Source: Polytrichum commune
Taxonomy: Eukaryota; Streptophyta; Polytrichopsida; Polytrichales; Polytrichaceae
Reading direction: 5' to 3'
Assembly (NCBI GenBank): GCA_950295325.1
Contig: OX485807.1
Coordinates: 50,000,440-50,064,439, forward strand
DNA length: 64,000 nt
Part shown: in pieces, positions 1 to 12,474 of the stretch
How the letters are laid out: the number at the start of each line of letters is the position of its first letter
Position numbering within the stretch: the stretch's first letter is position 1
Notes under the pieces: generated by a model
What the model saw: only the letters and a program-made list of their open reading frames with translations
Databases searched by the model: none
What the model was told of the DNA's origin: nothing
Translations under genes and position numbers: made by a program

Positions 1-130
1 ATTTTGTTACTTTCCTTTGTATCTATGTTATATTTATAATAAGAAAATCACTCCAATGGTGGTACTCACTATAGTTGAAGCCTAAGGTAGTCATGACTCA
101 ATGATAATGAAGACAATGGGACATGGTACA
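1..130. other. intergenic, no gene seen
   Basis: AT-rich sequence with no sustained coding frame. Its last part may belong to the adjoining family A repeat, because a similar 'aaggtagtc' stretch precedes the copy near 16.6 kb. Confidence 0.5.
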
Positions 131-470
131 CCTATATTTGAGTGATACGTGTGGTTGGGTGTGGATCCTAAGAACTAACACCAGAAAGACACGTCTTCAA
201 AAACAATTGGACTACGTGCTTGAAATGTGCTAACCATTCTAGGCTTAACAATCCACGTGATCAAGGGGGGCCTATATGACCACTTAATGAACACTAGAAT
301 CTTCACTTTGATAATGAATAAAATTTTCATGAAGGCCCTGAAAATTATGAGACAAATGACTACACGCACAATTTTGATTTGCTAATCATCTCACACTAAT
401 TGTGTGTTTCATATTGTAAGACAAGTGGGTGTGAAAAGGAAAGTGTCCATGTAAGCCACGTCTACCTTAT
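131..470 (+). repeat. dispersed repeat family A, copy 1
   Basis: About 310-340 bp that recurs diverged at 2.1-2.4 kb (inverted), 4.7-5.0 kb (inverted), 8.0-8.3 kb, 14.42-14.55 kb (partial), 16.6-16.9 kb and 49.77-49.96 kb (inverted, partial). Shared landmarks in order are CCTATATTTGAGTG, AAGACATGTCTTCAAA, a purine tract before CCTATATGACCA, TCTTCACTTTGATAATGAAT and a TCGTGTGTTTCAT end. No coding frame is conserved between copies. The ends are blurred and I could not define terminal repeats or a target duplication, so the class (solo LTR, MITE or other) is open. Confidence 0.8.
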
Positions 471-770
471 ATTCAAGAGGCACAAATGCAAAGATCATTG
501 ATGGTCACTAAAGCATCAGTGTTACAAAGTCTTGGCATTCACCACATATAAAGAGTATGAAGATTGTTTTTTTTATATATATAAAAATTAACTAGAAAAG
601 TGAAAATGGATGATGTCAATTTGAGGTAGAAGTTCCAATCACAGGCACCCTCAGTTCCTAAAGCCCAAAGAGCAATAATTGTGATCTCTCAGAATGTGAA
701 ATGTTTAATTGATTTAGAATGCAAAATTTGGGACGCTCGTACATTGGTGACTGCTTTAAGAAGGGTGTCC

Positions 771-1266
771 ATGATAGCACTTCTATGCAAGCACACATTA
801 GGTTGAATTCTTGCCACATGCTTTGAACAAATTGATTCAAAGTTGGACCCCTTAAAGGTCGAAGGGTGCTTTTTGAAGATTGAGATGCTTTAAGGCATAA
901 GGCTTCAATGCTCTAATAGAGTCTAATATACTAGATGAAAAGTTGTTTCAAATCACTTTTAGATGGTGTCCATATGGTTGAAAGTTATGTTTAACATCTT
1001 GACATGTCAAAATAATAATAATAATGATAGCACTTCTATGCAAGCACACATTAGGTTGAATTCTTACCACATGCTTTGAACAAATCGATTCATAGTTGGA
1101 CCCCTTAAAGGTCGAAGGGTGCTTTTTGAAGATTGAGATGCTTTAAAGCATAAGGCTTCAATGCTCTAATAGAGTCTATACTAGATGAAAAGTTGTTTCA
1201 AATCACTTTTAGATGATGTCCATATGGTTGAAAGTTATGTTTAACATCTTGACATGTCAAAATAAT
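771..1266. repeat. tandem duplication, period 253 bp
   Basis: Two copies, 771-1016 and 1024-1266, are nearly identical. They differ by a few substitutions and one 3 bp indel (TAATATACTA versus TATACTA) and are joined by a short AAT-rich linker. No ORF spans them. The high identity suggests a recent local duplication. Confidence 0.9.
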
Positions 1267-2069
1267 TTAAAAAAAAAATTGAATTATTCATAAATAATTC
1301 ATTGAAGTTGAGTCTCAAGGCTGAAACCATGTTTCATTCATTGTTTGAGAGATAGATATCATAGATTCAAACTATGTCGCAAGGCTCATGTGAATCATTG
1401 CAAATTCCATGGTATCACCTCATGTAGAAGCACCCAAATCCATCATTGATCCAATTTTGACACTTTTTTTTGTCACTTTATGGGTGGCTACATCCCTTAA
1501 CCAATTAGCATCCCCATACAATATCATTTTGATCTTGTTGGAATTCACAATGTGTGAAAAGAAACTTCATTACTACTATAGCCACCGCATTGCCCACAAT
1601 CTAAATATTGGACAATTGTGTGGAGTTCAATTACTTTCACAATGTGGCTCCCTTACTACTTTTTAGATGTAAGGGTTAGGGCAACTTGCGGGCTAGAGTT
1701 ATAGTGGGCTTGAATCTAACATGTCATATGTAGTACTGCAAAGCGGGTGGTTGGATAATATATTTGACTTCAATTATTGTTTTCTCGATCATCCAACCCA
1801 TGCTCACCCAATGTGCATGTATGTATTGGTATGTACATTCATGATGAATATTAGCCATGTGTAGAAAACTCCATTTTACATCATAGGTCTCAAGCATTTG
1901 CATGCACAAGTGAACTCAACACTATTATTGCTACAAGATTGGACGATGCAAGTGACGACATTAAGTGTGAGTGAGGAGGGTGAGAAGAATCACTTTGCAC
2001 ACAACTTGGGTCCACATTGACTATCTCTGAGAAAATGTGCATTGGCATCATCACACCTAACTAAGGTAG
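1267..2069. other. intergenic, no gene seen
   Basis: AT-rich. An 85-codon open frame at 1409-1666 has no recognisable motif and ordinary intergenic composition, so I do not call it a gene. Confidence 0.5.
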
Positions 2070-2430
2070 ATGGATCTTAAGTGGTTACTTTTTCCAACTA
2101 GCCCACTTTTCCTAGGATATGAAACACACGATTAGTACAAGATAATCAATAAATCCAAATTAAGGCCAAAGCCACTTTCCTCATAATCTTTGGAGTCCCT
2201 ATGAATATCTTATTTATTATCAAAGTGAAGATTCTTGTGCTCGTTGAATGGTCAAAGAGCACCCCCCCCCCCCCAATATCATGTTGATTATTGAGGCTAT
2301 CATATTCTGAGCATGCACTCCAATCTCTTTTGAACACTTGTCTTTTGAGTATTTGTTTTTGGAGTCACACCAGACCACATACGACTCAAACATAGGTGTC
2401 CTAATAAGAAAAGTGATTGTATGAGACACC
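2070..2430 (-). repeat. dispersed repeat family A, copy 2 (inverted)
   Basis: The reverse complement carries the family A landmarks in order. The internal purine tract has expanded to a run of 13 C on the plus strand at 2262-2274. Beyond the shared body this copy resembles the 49.8 kb copy in having CTTATTAGGACACCTATG-like sequence at its start, so the true element is probably longer than the conserved core. Confidence 0.75.
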
Positions 2431-3559
2431 TTACAATGCTCTCAACTACTTAATCTCAAACTACCTTGCAACACCTTGTTAAACTAACAAGGGTCAAATG
2501 AGGTTTGTGACTTTGAACATTGCTACATCAAGTACATATTCTTTAATCCATATGTGATTTCAATAGCATTGTGCTTATAACATAATTGCTAATCCAAATA
2601 AAATATTTGATAAAATTTCCGGGTTATGCAAGGGATAATTCAATTTTACTTAGACACCATTTATTTTTTACTATCCAATTTTGTTATGTTTTACTTACTA
2701 TCGATTTGTGTTGAGCTTGCAAGAATTTGATCCTCCGTTCAAAGAACTTATAGCACTATGTAGCCCAAAATTGTAAGATTCACAATTTAAAATTTAAGGT
2801 ATGGTGTTCAAATCCCATTCAAGGTGTAAGGAGACTCGGTCCTTGGCGTACCATTTGTTTTTATTTATTTTATTTTATTTTGTGCTTTCATTGAACTAGT
2901 ATGCCTCACCAAAAATTTGACATGCATTGTGAAGTCAATTTACAACAATCTCCAACCATTAGTATGCATCCACCACATATTTGTGGCATTCATGTAAGTT
3001 GAAGGTGGAAACATTAAGAATTGTTCCTCATAACACCAACACCAAGATCACCGTAGGAGCGAGACTAGGTCATCATTGGAGTGACAAAATACAAAAGCAT
3101 TTAATAAACATTATTTGATGATTTCAATCATTTCATCATTGCTAGTCACAAAAGGTAGTAACAATATTAATGTTTCATGTTAAAATGAAGGATGTAGCAT
3201 GATTTTTCATATGGTTTGTTGCACACACACAACTTTTTTTTTCTTTCACGAATTCAATGTTATGATTGCAAGATTTTACATCTTTTTCCAAAAAGAAATC
3301 GGAGTAAATCTATCACAAACCTACATGGGCATGGTTTCATGGGGCCCTTTTACATGGCGACAAAAGTCTCAAGCCACATGCAAGAACCTAACAACCTCAA
3401 GTATTTATCAACACGATTCATATCCTACATGCATTGATTCTCATACAATTCTTATTTATGAAATTGAGGCTAAATTGTTACAGAATGGCAACAAGATCTT
3501 GATGTGTTTTGCATAATTTTACGCCGTTGACTTTCATAACCACGAACGAATTACATCAT
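2431..3559. other. intergenic, no gene seen
   Basis: AT-rich. A 105-codon open frame at 3199-3516 has no recognisable domain and is probably chance. Confidence 0.5.
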
Positions 3560-3862
3560 TTACACCTATTACTATGCTCACTATAACTCTGGCATACCAC
3601 AATACTTTAGATCAATGTAACTTTTTTTCACCATGTTTGAGCCTACAACATCATATGTTCAAAATTAAGACTATGGGATCAATTCTATCTACATGAACAC
3701 GAACCATTATGGACTTCATAAAACTATGTACCCAACATTATATCAAATATTTTTACCATTTTATGGTCGCATATTAATAGATTGTTTAGTTTTAAGTCAT
3801 ATGTACAATATAGTGGGCCATGGTATTTTAAAACCCACGGTAACTCACATTAAGGTGTAAAC
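3560..3862 (+). repeat. dispersed repeat family H, copy 1
   Basis: It aligns by eye with 11045-11400 and 12475-12805. All share a start with 'ATGTAACTTTTTTT', a central 'TCAAAA..AGAATATG' and an end rich in GTGGGCCA / ACCCACGGTA words. There is no coding frame, and neither terminal repeats nor target duplication are resolved. Confidence 0.6.
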
Positions 3863-4064
3863 CATGCACTTTGTGTGATAATTATAACATACACAAATGA
3901 CATTTTCTTAACTAAAATATAAAACATGAATGTAATGACATCAAATGAAAAGACAAAAGAAAGTTATGAAGTTTAAATTACATCATTTGTGATATTACAA
4001 TCCTCTCTTAAGAGCCGTATTATTTACTCTTACAATTCAATGCCACCTACACATAATAAACCTT

Positions 4065-4084
4065 GTGTGGGGATGACCCCACAC
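4065..4084. repeat. perfect 8 bp hairpin
   Basis: GTGTGGGG, loop ATGA, CCCCACAC. It lies in intergenic DNA with no adjacent gene or poly-T tract, so no terminator role is inferred. Confidence 0.7.
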
Positions 4085-4729
4085 GTAGGGATGCTAACAT
4101 GAATGAAGATTCCAAAAAGCAATTGAATGAGATAACATGACCATGATCATGGCCGGGGCCTTTGCATGGCGAATATTATTCATGGAATCTTGAAGCCTCC
4201 TATTCCCAAAGTTAATAGTGGATGAATGGGTTATGCCAAGGTGGTTTTATACACAAGGAAGTTGGTAGGAAGGTGGGGTGCATAAAAGAACAAAAAACTA
4301 TGTTCCATAGTGGATTCTTCAAGTTTGGCAACTAAAGTACACTCTCACCTCCCTAATCTCACGCATATGGCAATCAAAGTGCATGTGATATTGAGGAGGG
4401 TAGTAGAGGTAACATGGATGTGTGATACTAGAGAATTAGTGTAGAATGTCACATTATGGAATAACACAAAATCAATACAGCAATATTGACAATGATGACA
4501 ACATGATGCATATGAGTGTGTGGTTTGGTGGATTATTTTAATGTCGAAACCTATGATATATTAGAGGGAAATGTGACAACAAGAGGGAGATTTAAGCTAA
4601 GCACATCCGTTCCCTAGGGTTTGAGGATATAAGAGAGGGAGTGACATTACGGAGGGTGACATTATGGAGGTTAGAATGTATAGATGGGTCTTCAACGGTA
4701 ACTCATTATGAATATTCCGCTTCTCTCTA
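4085..4729. other. intergenic, no gene seen
   Basis: AT-rich and without a sustained reading frame. It contains a short local repeat of 'GTGACATTA(C/T)GGAGG' near 4650. Confidence 0.5.
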
Positions 4730-5035
4730 GGATATGAAACGCACGATTTAGTACGTGATGGTACCCAAATCCAAATTTGAGATTGTAGCCACTTTTGTCT
4801 TCATTTTAAAAGAATTCACATGAATATCTTATTCATGATCAAAGTGAAGATTCCATGCTCAGTAAGTGATCATATAGCCCCCCCCCCCTCAATCAAGTTG
4901 ATTATTGACCCTAGAATGGTTAGCACATTTTGAGCGCGTGGTCCAGTTACTTTTGGAAACATGTCTTTTTGATGCCAGTTACTTATCCACCCCCAACTAC
5001 ATAACCACTCAAATATCCCTAACATAGTTTTCGTC
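4730..5035 (-). repeat. dispersed repeat family A, copy 3 (inverted)
   Basis: The reverse complement matches family A from the GTGTGTTTCAT end to the TATTTGAGTG start. The internal tract is again a C run (around 4878-4887) on the plus strand. It is diverged from the other copies. Confidence 0.75.
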
Positions 5036-5198
5036 ACTAGTCTTGAATGCACAAGCTAATTATGGTTGTGTCTAATGATGCAAAAGTCACCGCCTCAAAG
5101 ACATGCTCATGGGTAATTTACCCATTATAATTCTCAATGTTTTAGTGTTCCAATGTTTCAAAGTTAAATAGTAATGATATTTTAGTGTTACAACATTA

Positions 5199-5362
5199 CA
5201 CTACAAAAAATTCACAATTAGGATAGGCGAACATGGTAGATCAATGTTCCCAATTTGTTCCCTAGATGATCTCAATAAAAAACATCGAGGTGGGAGTGGA
5301 TTTTGATGTTCCCCACCAACTTTCCCTCCAAGGAACATCGTGAGGAACATCAAAATCCATTC
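5199..5362. mobile_element. CACTA-like terminus and internal inverted repeat
   Basis: CACTACAAAAAATTC at 5199 matches the usual start of plant CACTA (En/Spm) elements. Just inside, about 18 bp at 5293-5312 is repeated inverted at 5342-5362 (ATTTTGATGTTCC against GGAACATCAAAAT). I could not identify the opposite end with confidence; GTAGTG-ending sequence at about 7388 is a candidate but no matching 3 bp target duplication is visible. Confidence 0.35.
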
Positions 5363-5523
5363 TCATTGTGCTCTTTATTATTATTTAAAAGCGTGAAATT
5401 TTCATCATCTCCCCTAAGAATGTGTGCATAGCGTAATTGGAATAAAATTTTGGCAAGAAAAAGCTGTAGGTTTGAATCATGTTGCCCGCACTTGCAACTC
5501 CGTAACAATAAAATATCATTTTC

Positions 5524-5541
5524 ACACACACACACACACAT
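5524..5541. repeat. (CA)n microsatellite
   Basis: A short run of CA dinucleotides; nothing else is distinctive. Confidence 0.85.
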
Positions 5542-5747
5542 TCCACTTTCAAGCATTCCAAAATGTTAGAAACAAACAAGTACCTTGAGTCTCTGCTCAA
5601 CTCTAAAACACTGAAACATCGGAACATTAAAACATTGAATGTGTGTAAAGACTGGGTAAACTATGAACACTAACATTTTGTGGTCCCCGAGGTGATATGC
5701 TTTGCCAATTTTGACATGGCCATAATTAGCTAATGGGATTCAAACTA

Positions 5748-5920
5748 CAGTCTAAACTCATTAATAAGACACTCGTTTATACGACACCCTCGATATTACG
5801 ACACATTTTTGCGAGACCAAACCTTTTAGTTCAAAACTCCCTCTTTTATACGACTACGACACTCGATAATGCGACATTTTGAATCTCCGTTTTGTCATAT
5901 TAGAGAGGTAGTTAATGCTA
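5748..5920. mobile_element. pogo/Tigger-like MITE (candidate)
   Basis: It starts TA-CAGTCTAAACTC and its far end, read inverted, is TTAACTACCTCTCTAATATGACA. Both fit the CAGT..AAACCTCT style of pogo-like Tc1/mariner termini. Internal repeats of 'ACGACACTCGAT' look like subterminal binding sites. A second similar stretch is at 6410-6535. There is no coding capacity. Confidence 0.4.
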
Positions 5921-6409
5921 AATTTCCTTTCATCTATGTTATGTACATCTAAAATACATCCATTTTCACTTGGGTACCACTTGGGAACTACTTGGGAACT
6001 TCACTTATCATTGGGAACTTAATGATAACTAGGGTTACTAGTGTAGAAAGGAGAAGGTTAGGGTTAGAGTGACCTCTTGCCTAGTATGTTGCCTTGTACA
6101 CGGGTGATTTAATACACGGTCCAGTATCTTGATGCTAAACGTCATGCATCATTGTTGTCTAGTTTCTTATTAAAGAACTCTTTATATTTTGGTGTTAATG
6201 AAATTATTATTTTTCAAAAGTTAATAGGGAATTTAGATAAGATGACACTTGCTAACTTGAGTAGGCAACACCAAAGATCTCTGGACTCTTATTTCAAGAG
6301 TTCTTGAGAATATTTATATTTGTTTGGAGTTATAAGTTATAATTTCATACCATCTATATTGCTTAAACGAATTGCATATATCTTTAAGCTCATATTACTT
6401 ATGTTTTCA
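5921..6409. other. intergenic, no gene seen
   Basis: AT-rich, without a coding frame. Confidence 0.5.
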
Positions 6410-6535
6410 TATTCCCTCGATAATACAACAACTTTATGCCATTTGTCATATTAATGAGAAGACGACACCTTGATAATCCGACTTGTTTTTGTGTTTCCCA
6501 AATGTGTCATACTAAGAGGGAGAGCAGTAGTGACG
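6410..6535. mobile_element. pogo-like terminal fragment (candidate)
   Basis: It contains CCCTCGATAATACAAC, TTGTCATATTAATGAGAAGACGACA and TGTCATACTAAGAGGGAG, echoing words of the 5748-5920 element. The two may be ends of one degraded element or separate copies. Confidence 0.3.
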
Positions 6536-7234
6536 GAAACTATGTTGGGGGCTCAAGTATAGGTGGTCCAAGTTCCTATAATTGTGTTTGGTTTAGGCAA
6601 CTTAGGCAAAAAAAACTATGCCCAAATCAACTAATTATATCTTCATAGTTTGTAATAATATAGATGAAACTATAATATTACATAAATCCTCATATACAAA
6701 TATTAGGGTGCACTGACTAACCTTCAAGTATAGCAAAGCACGTGATCACACATTTATGACATGTGCAAAGCTCATGGGGTCAAAAAACACATGGGCGATT
6801 GAGGACTACTATAAAATCTATAACACTTTTTTCTTATTATATTTTCTATCACAATATATAAGTGTCCATATGAAACTATGTCTATATTAGTGACAAAGAA
6901 GTTACAAGGAAACGTGCCCAATGGGAATGTTTTAATATACTCTTCAAAGCATTGTCAACATTGACGTAAGAGTTTTGAGATGAAGATTGAAGAACCGATG
7001 TTCAAGAGAATGTTCTCTACTTTCAAGTTGTTTATGAATTTCTCCATGTGACCATAAAATTATACCTTATGTATAATTTCATTGAAGATGAATATATTGT
7101 CATAGTACACTTCGATATTACCACTTATAGTGATCAAATCATGTAATTAGCTATCCTAAATTTGAAGTGTGAGAGGAGAAGTGCAGACCTTGGACAACTA
7201 ACCAACTAATTCAACTATTAGTTACATAGTTTTC
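6536..7234. other. intergenic, no gene seen
   Basis: AT-rich, without a coding frame or recognised repeat. Confidence 0.5.
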
Positions 7235-7645
7235 TTTCGTAATTATAGTTGTTCGCGATTTCACCTGCCAAAAAATGTAGTTTACTAGAGTTGTTGTAAA
7301 TTCGGTTTGCCAGCAATTCTAGTTAACTATAGTTTTATCTAGTTAGTTGAAGTTGAGCGTAGCCAGTTCACGGAATTATGTTGTAGTGTTGTAGTGTCAT
7401 TAGTGTGTTATTTGTGTTGGTGGTGTACACAGAGATTGTTCCAGAGCCCAGCACTATGAGTGATCGTATAAAGGCGTTTTTTGATGATCCTCAATAGCCC
7501 AAGCATATTATAGACCCTCACTTGAAGCAAATCAAGAGGCAAACTTCTTCCAATATATAATATTACTTGGATTTTTTCTAGTTAATTATAGTTGCTCCCT
7601 ACAATGTATTGAAAAAAATCTAATTAACTAGAGTTATTTTGGCAG
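7235..7645. repeat. cluster of short direct repeats (CTAGTTAACTATAGTT type)
   Basis: Five variants of a ~16 bp word occur near 7243, 7280, 7320, 7579 and 7618 (TAATTATAGTTGTT, TTTACTAGAGTTGTT, TAGTTAACTATAGTTTT and so on). Spaced direct copies of this kind are typical subterminal repeats of large DNA transposons, but no element is delimited. Confidence 0.4.
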
Positions 7646-7744
7646 TTGTCCAAGGTCTAGAGAAATGTGATAGGTATAAACATCACCTCTATGACCCCTT
7701 TATGAGGATCAACATGAATGAAGAACCTCATCGCCTGCATATTA

Positions 7745-7968
7745 CACTATCTTATGGTATTTAATGTCACTTACTATCCATAATTACGCAATACTATAAA
7801 TTCTTGCTAAAAAATGTAACATTTTAACAAGTATGGTCATTCATGTTGTACATTGTTCATACGTCCTAATTTTTAGTCGTTGTTGGCAACAAATGATATG
7901 TATATATTGAGAAGTCATAGCCTTATGTAATGCCAAATAGTAAGTGACACTAAATACCATAAATAGTG
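7745..7968. mobile_element. TA-MITE subfamily M1, copy 1
   Basis: 224 bp with diverged inverted ends: left CACTATCTTATGGTATTTA..GTCACTTACTATCC, right GATAGTAAGTGACACTAAAT-like read inverted. TA lies before the left end but CA follows the right end. The same arrangement and nearly the same length occur at 11863-12084 and 12821-13027. It is non-coding. Confidence 0.75.
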
Positions 7969-8004
7969 CACCCTTCTTTTGGGGTGGGAGTGACAAACTG
8001 AATA

Positions 8005-8300
8005 CCTATATTTGAGTGGTCGGTGGTTAGGCAAGGCTCCAAGAATGAATACCTTAAAGACATGTGCTTAAAAGAGATCGGACCACATGCTCAAAACATG
8101 ATAATTGTTCAAGCTTCATAGTCAACATAATTGAGGGAACTTATATGACCATTTAATGAGCACGAGAATCTTCACTTTGATAGTAGTCGAAATATTCAAA
8201 CGAGCTCTAAAATTTATATGAGAAAAGCGGCTATGGCCTTAATTTGGATTTGTTAACTAGATCATACTAATCGTGTGTATCATTTCCTATGTGAAGTCCC
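8005..8300 (+). repeat. dispersed repeat family A, copy 4
   Basis: It carries CCTATATTTGAGTGG, GACATGTGCTTAAAAGAGAT, CTTATATGACCATTTAATGAGCA and the TCGTGTGTATCAT end in order. It lies 36 bp beyond an M1 MITE. Confidence 0.75.
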
Positions 8301-9031
8301 AGGGGGTGGACTCTTCATACCACGTACGAACTAACGTGAGTGTAAGAAATGGTATTATTTGAGGCATTAGCATACATAGTATACATAAGGGAGAGGTATT
8401 ATTTTACTCTAGTGTGTATATCTAGAAAGGCTATCAATTCGCTTAAAGTAAAGGGTAGATGTAGAAAAGGGGGCTCTAAGATCTAGAGAACGGATTGACA
8501 ATAGATGTCTTAGTTTCATCCAATTCATGTTTTCATCCATTGTTGTAATATGTTCATAGTATTTTATGACTATCATGTGTGTTCTTGTTAGGGTTTGCAT
8601 TTGGGTTCTAGGTCTTAGTATTTACAAACTAGACGCTCTTGGAGCGCTCATAGGCTTCCTTGAGTTTATCTCTCCAGATTGTGGCTAACTTATTGTGCTC
8701 TTGTCTTTGTTTGTTTGATACAATCATTGAGTTACATGCTATGGATGAAAACATGATTGATGGCTTTCTCATTGGAAAGTGAAAGTGAATTTTATATGTA
8801 TTAAAGGCCCTAATTTATTCATGATTTATATTTTGTATATGCAGTGGAGGCATTTATCACATTAATTGGAGAAGCTTAGTTTAAATACAAGAGTCCATTT
8901 TCAAGCCATTAAGTATGTAAAAAAATTATTTTCTCTGTAAACTTCTTGTATATAAGTAGTTTGATTTCATAGTGACCCACGCACGTCATTCATGTTTCCA
9001 AAAAGGAGTCCACCCTTGAGTGAGAAGTGGG
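8301..9031. other. intergenic, no gene seen
   Basis: AT-rich, without a convincing reading frame. Confidence 0.5.
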
Positions 9032-9232
9032 CATTGACCAAGGAGATTTTTGGGTAGGATTAGTCAAAATCTAAGTGTTTTCAAGTCCAACTAGTTACAT
9101 GTTGTGATTTTCAAGTTGTCTTTATTAATTTGAGGTATATTCCATAGATTCCTCTCAAATGAATGGTAATTTTCCTAAACTCTTGAACCTCAACCGGTTA
9201 TTTCTCACACTCACCCGGTTCATATGTAAATA
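9032..9232 (+). mobile_element. hAT-type MITE family N, copy 1 (truncated)
   Basis: It matches the 225 bp element at 33762-33986 from its start to the CCGGTTCAT..TGTAA segment, then stops exactly where the M2 MITE begins at 9233. The M2 element appears to have inserted at the TA of the CTGTAACTAGC segment. The expected last ~20 bp of N are not recognisable on the far side. Confidence 0.6.
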
Positions 9233-9573
9233 CACTAAATATGATATTTAGTGTCACCGATTCTAATTGTTTTGCTCAATACTAATTGTCAAGTGCAGTG
9301 TAGTGTCACCGACACTAAAAGTTAACCCAACATTGTTTGTCCTTCCTTGTAAATTTTTTTTGGGGATTATAGTTTACAGTGTTGCAAAAACTGTCACTTA
9401 CCAAGTGATTTTTCATCCAAATTTCAATCATCATGACAATATTTCATCACAAGTTGTTGACAAGAGAAGGTAGGGTTTTAGCCAATGAATGAACTCATCC
9501 ATCATCCATGACAAACTTTGTTCAGTTATTCATAAGAAGTGTCATCTGAAAAGTTTCCCATTTGCACTATAGT
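9233..9573. mobile_element. TA-MITE subfamily M2, copy 1
   Basis: It begins TA-CACTAAAT..ATTTAGTG and matches the intact M2 element at 18544-18900 over its length. The right end is eroded, with GCACTATAG before a final TA. It is non-coding. Confidence 0.65.
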
Positions 9574-10030
9574 ACAGGCGCCTATTCCCAATCAGGATCC
9601 CATCCACAATCTATAGGGTACCAGAATTTCAATCGAGCTAAGACTTGATTTTTGATAAGGTTGGAACCAATAGTGCCATGACAAATCTCATGTTTTTAAG
9701 TGCTAAAGTGAGGAATAATGAGCGGTTAAAATGAGTTGTTATGGGCAAACTCTAGACATTGGCAATATGTTCAGGCCAACTTTTGGCTTCAAAAATTCAC
9801 AATAATTTCAATTGAAGGTATAAAATTATCAAAAAAATTATAATCCTCTTGATTTCTATCTTCCTACACAAGAAAAATTTACACAGCCTTATACTTCTCT
9901 AGATCTGGCATAGAATATCTTAAGTGATCGGTTATAGGCGACTCTACTCTAAATGTCATATTTAATGTAGCGGCCGTTTCTCCCGTACATTAGAAATGGG
10001 CTAGTCGGGGGGAAAAAGAAAAAGAAAACA

Positions 10031-10061
<31 letters not shown>

Positions 10062-11044
10062 CATTCAAGACCCCATCTACCTTAAACTCCCCATAATGGA
10101 CACTTCTCACTAAATAGGCCTTCCACTTGTTACATGTTCACATTCCAAGAGTTCATGTAGTGACTACAAAGATGTTTTGATATCAATGCCATTTCAAAAT
10201 CATAATAATAAATTAAGGAACTAATGTGCACATAATGAAGAACATGTTTACAAATCCTCAAATTTACTTGATATTTTCATGACCTTAATGTAACATATAC
10301 AAGGGTCTTTTACAGAACGGGTTAAATGCCGAGTTGATGATGTGAACTTGACTTTTCTCCAACAATTCTCTACTCGGGCTAATACATTGTTTTCTTGGTC
10401 TTAAGAATACCATCATATTCATATGTATATGTGTAGTATAGTATTTTACATTTACAAATACATATAGATGTATGTATAAATATATAAATATTCATTTATT
10501 TTGTATCCTACTCTACACTATACATTTGACCCACACTATTCACCAACACCCCATATTGATACTCTTCGATCGTGAGGTGGCAACCAAAAGGTGGCTTGGG
10601 ACACTTGGTGCTAATTGAGAATTCATGAATGCAAATTGCCGTAGGACCATGGTGCACATTGAAGTTACCAAACTCGAACCAATCCTATAAACATAGTTCA
10701 CGCTAGTTAACCCTATCATAGTTACACTAACTCTTTGTCGAGAGAACATGTCATTTTGTGTTTGCATATATACGAGGGGTTAAGCCACAAGATGGAAAGT
10801 CAAATTGGCCCCACCTTGACCTCTTTGTTCCCTCCTCACCGGACCCCTTCTTTTGTGGGACACTTTTTTAATTTCCTCTTGTCCCCTCCTTGTCCCCCAT
10901 CATTTGGCTTATTGTTTAATTAGGGTTTCACCGAGGTTTATGAGGTAGATGTCTAGTCAACTACTATGGATGGTTAACATGTCCTTCAAGAAGTAGCTCG
11001 AGAGACCTTGTCTCCTTAACCGTGGTATTCCTAAAAAAAGTTAA
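9574..11044. other. intergenic, no gene seen
   Basis: AT-rich. It holds an (AT)n run of 26 bp at 10036-10061. Open frames near 10540-10920 have no recognisable domain. Confidence 0.5.
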
Positions 11045-11400
11045 CCCCTACTATTGAGGGCCACTACAATCTTGTCACATTACAATACTTATGGTTAATG
11101 TAACTTTTTTTGATCCATGCCATTTTTGATGCCCAGGTATCATCTGCTCAAAACCAAGAATATGAAACCAACAATCCTACCAGGACATTAATTGCAGTGG
11201 GTTGACATAATATAATATACTATCTATCCATTATTATTATTTATTATTTATTATTTATTATTTTAGTAATTAATATTTAATTTCATGTTAATATTTATTA
11301 TTTTACAAGCCACCCTAATTTTCAACCCACCTATAAAATACAATAAACCACGGTACTTTCTACCCACATTAACTCTCAGCCCACAATATTGGATGTAAAG
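11045..11400 (+). repeat. dispersed repeat family H, copy 2
   Basis: It matches the 3.56 kb and 12.48 kb copies, with an added (ATTATT)n stretch at about 11230-11272. It ends ACCCACATTAACTCTCAGCCCAC. Confidence 0.6.
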
Positions 11401-11862
11401 GTGCAGCTCCAATTTGGTGCGGCATGAGGCCAATTCCCTAGCTAAACATTCACTTCACACTTTTGGTTGAATGTCAAATAATAAGCTAGATTAACCCTTA
11501 TTGTTTAACCCCTCGTATGCAAATACAAACAACGTGAACTTTAAGCATATATGGTGATATGATTGGGTTAACTAACCATAATATGTAGTATTGTGAGGGT
11601 TTGGCAACCCTTATGTGCGGCATGGCCCTTACTTATAAACGCACAATGAATGCCCTCAAAGTGGAGCTCACTAATGGATCATTTGCCCGGCTTTTAATTA
11701 GTTGAATGTTAGTAAATTAGGAAATTATTATACCATAATCAATAATGTAAGTTCCTAATCATGTAGGCCTCATGGTCTACTATCATAGCATTTGCGTGCA
11801 AGTAATAGTTGTTGTACGGGGCTCCGGGATGTGGCTAGGGGATGCTAGAATCTTTACAACTA
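11401..11862. other. intergenic, no gene seen
   Basis: No coding frame or recognised repeat. Confidence 0.5.
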
Positions 11863-12084
11863 CACTAAATATGATATTTAGTGTGACTTACTATTCATAG
11901 TTACATGTTCCTATATCTTTCTATTATTAATGTATATATTTTTAAACCAAGTAAAGATGTTACTGCTCCATAGTGTCCAAACAACCAATTCGACCATGGT
12001 TGGTAAAAAATTAAGATGCACAACAGACAATTATAGCATTGCGTAATTATAAATAGTAAGTCACACTAAATATCATATTTAGTG
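11863..12084. mobile_element. TA-MITE subfamily M1, copy 2
   Basis: 222 bp. Both ends read CACTAAAT..ATTTAGTG followed inside by GTGACTTACTAT, and TA flanks each side. Each terminal repeat is itself a near-perfect palindrome of about 21 bp. This is the best preserved M1 copy; it has no coding capacity. Confidence 0.85.
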
Positions 12085-12474
12085 TACTCCTTTTCAATTT
12101 TAAGTTAAGGTCCCCCCCTCTTACCCCGTTTCTCATTTGAAAAGAGAACAAATACTATCCTCCAAGAAATGTTTTCATGATGCAAGAGCTACAACTTAGA
12201 TTGGTTGAAGGTGAAACTCATCACAACATTATTAAGCAGTGTACTTTCGTTCATGTGGAGCCCAAGATTATAACCATGGGATGTCGTAGCTAAAAAACAT
12301 TCAGATTGAATTTGCACTCGTTGCAGCATCTATGGTTATGTTCTTGGGGGCCCACATGAACGCACACACATTGCTTAATAATGTCATGATATATCTGCCT
12401 CACTAAAAATGAGTTATTGGAGGTTGTCTTGAACCTCAAAAAGCCTAGCTACACCTTTTTTACACATGTTATTA
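12085..12474. other. intergenic, no gene seen
   Basis: No coding frame or recognised repeat. Confidence 0.5.

Noticed and set aside
5410-5475. A-box/B-box pair (TAGCGTAATTGG, GGTTTGAATCA) as a SINE
   Set aside because: Both boxes are imperfect and no ends or tail could be defined; left as a weak possibility.
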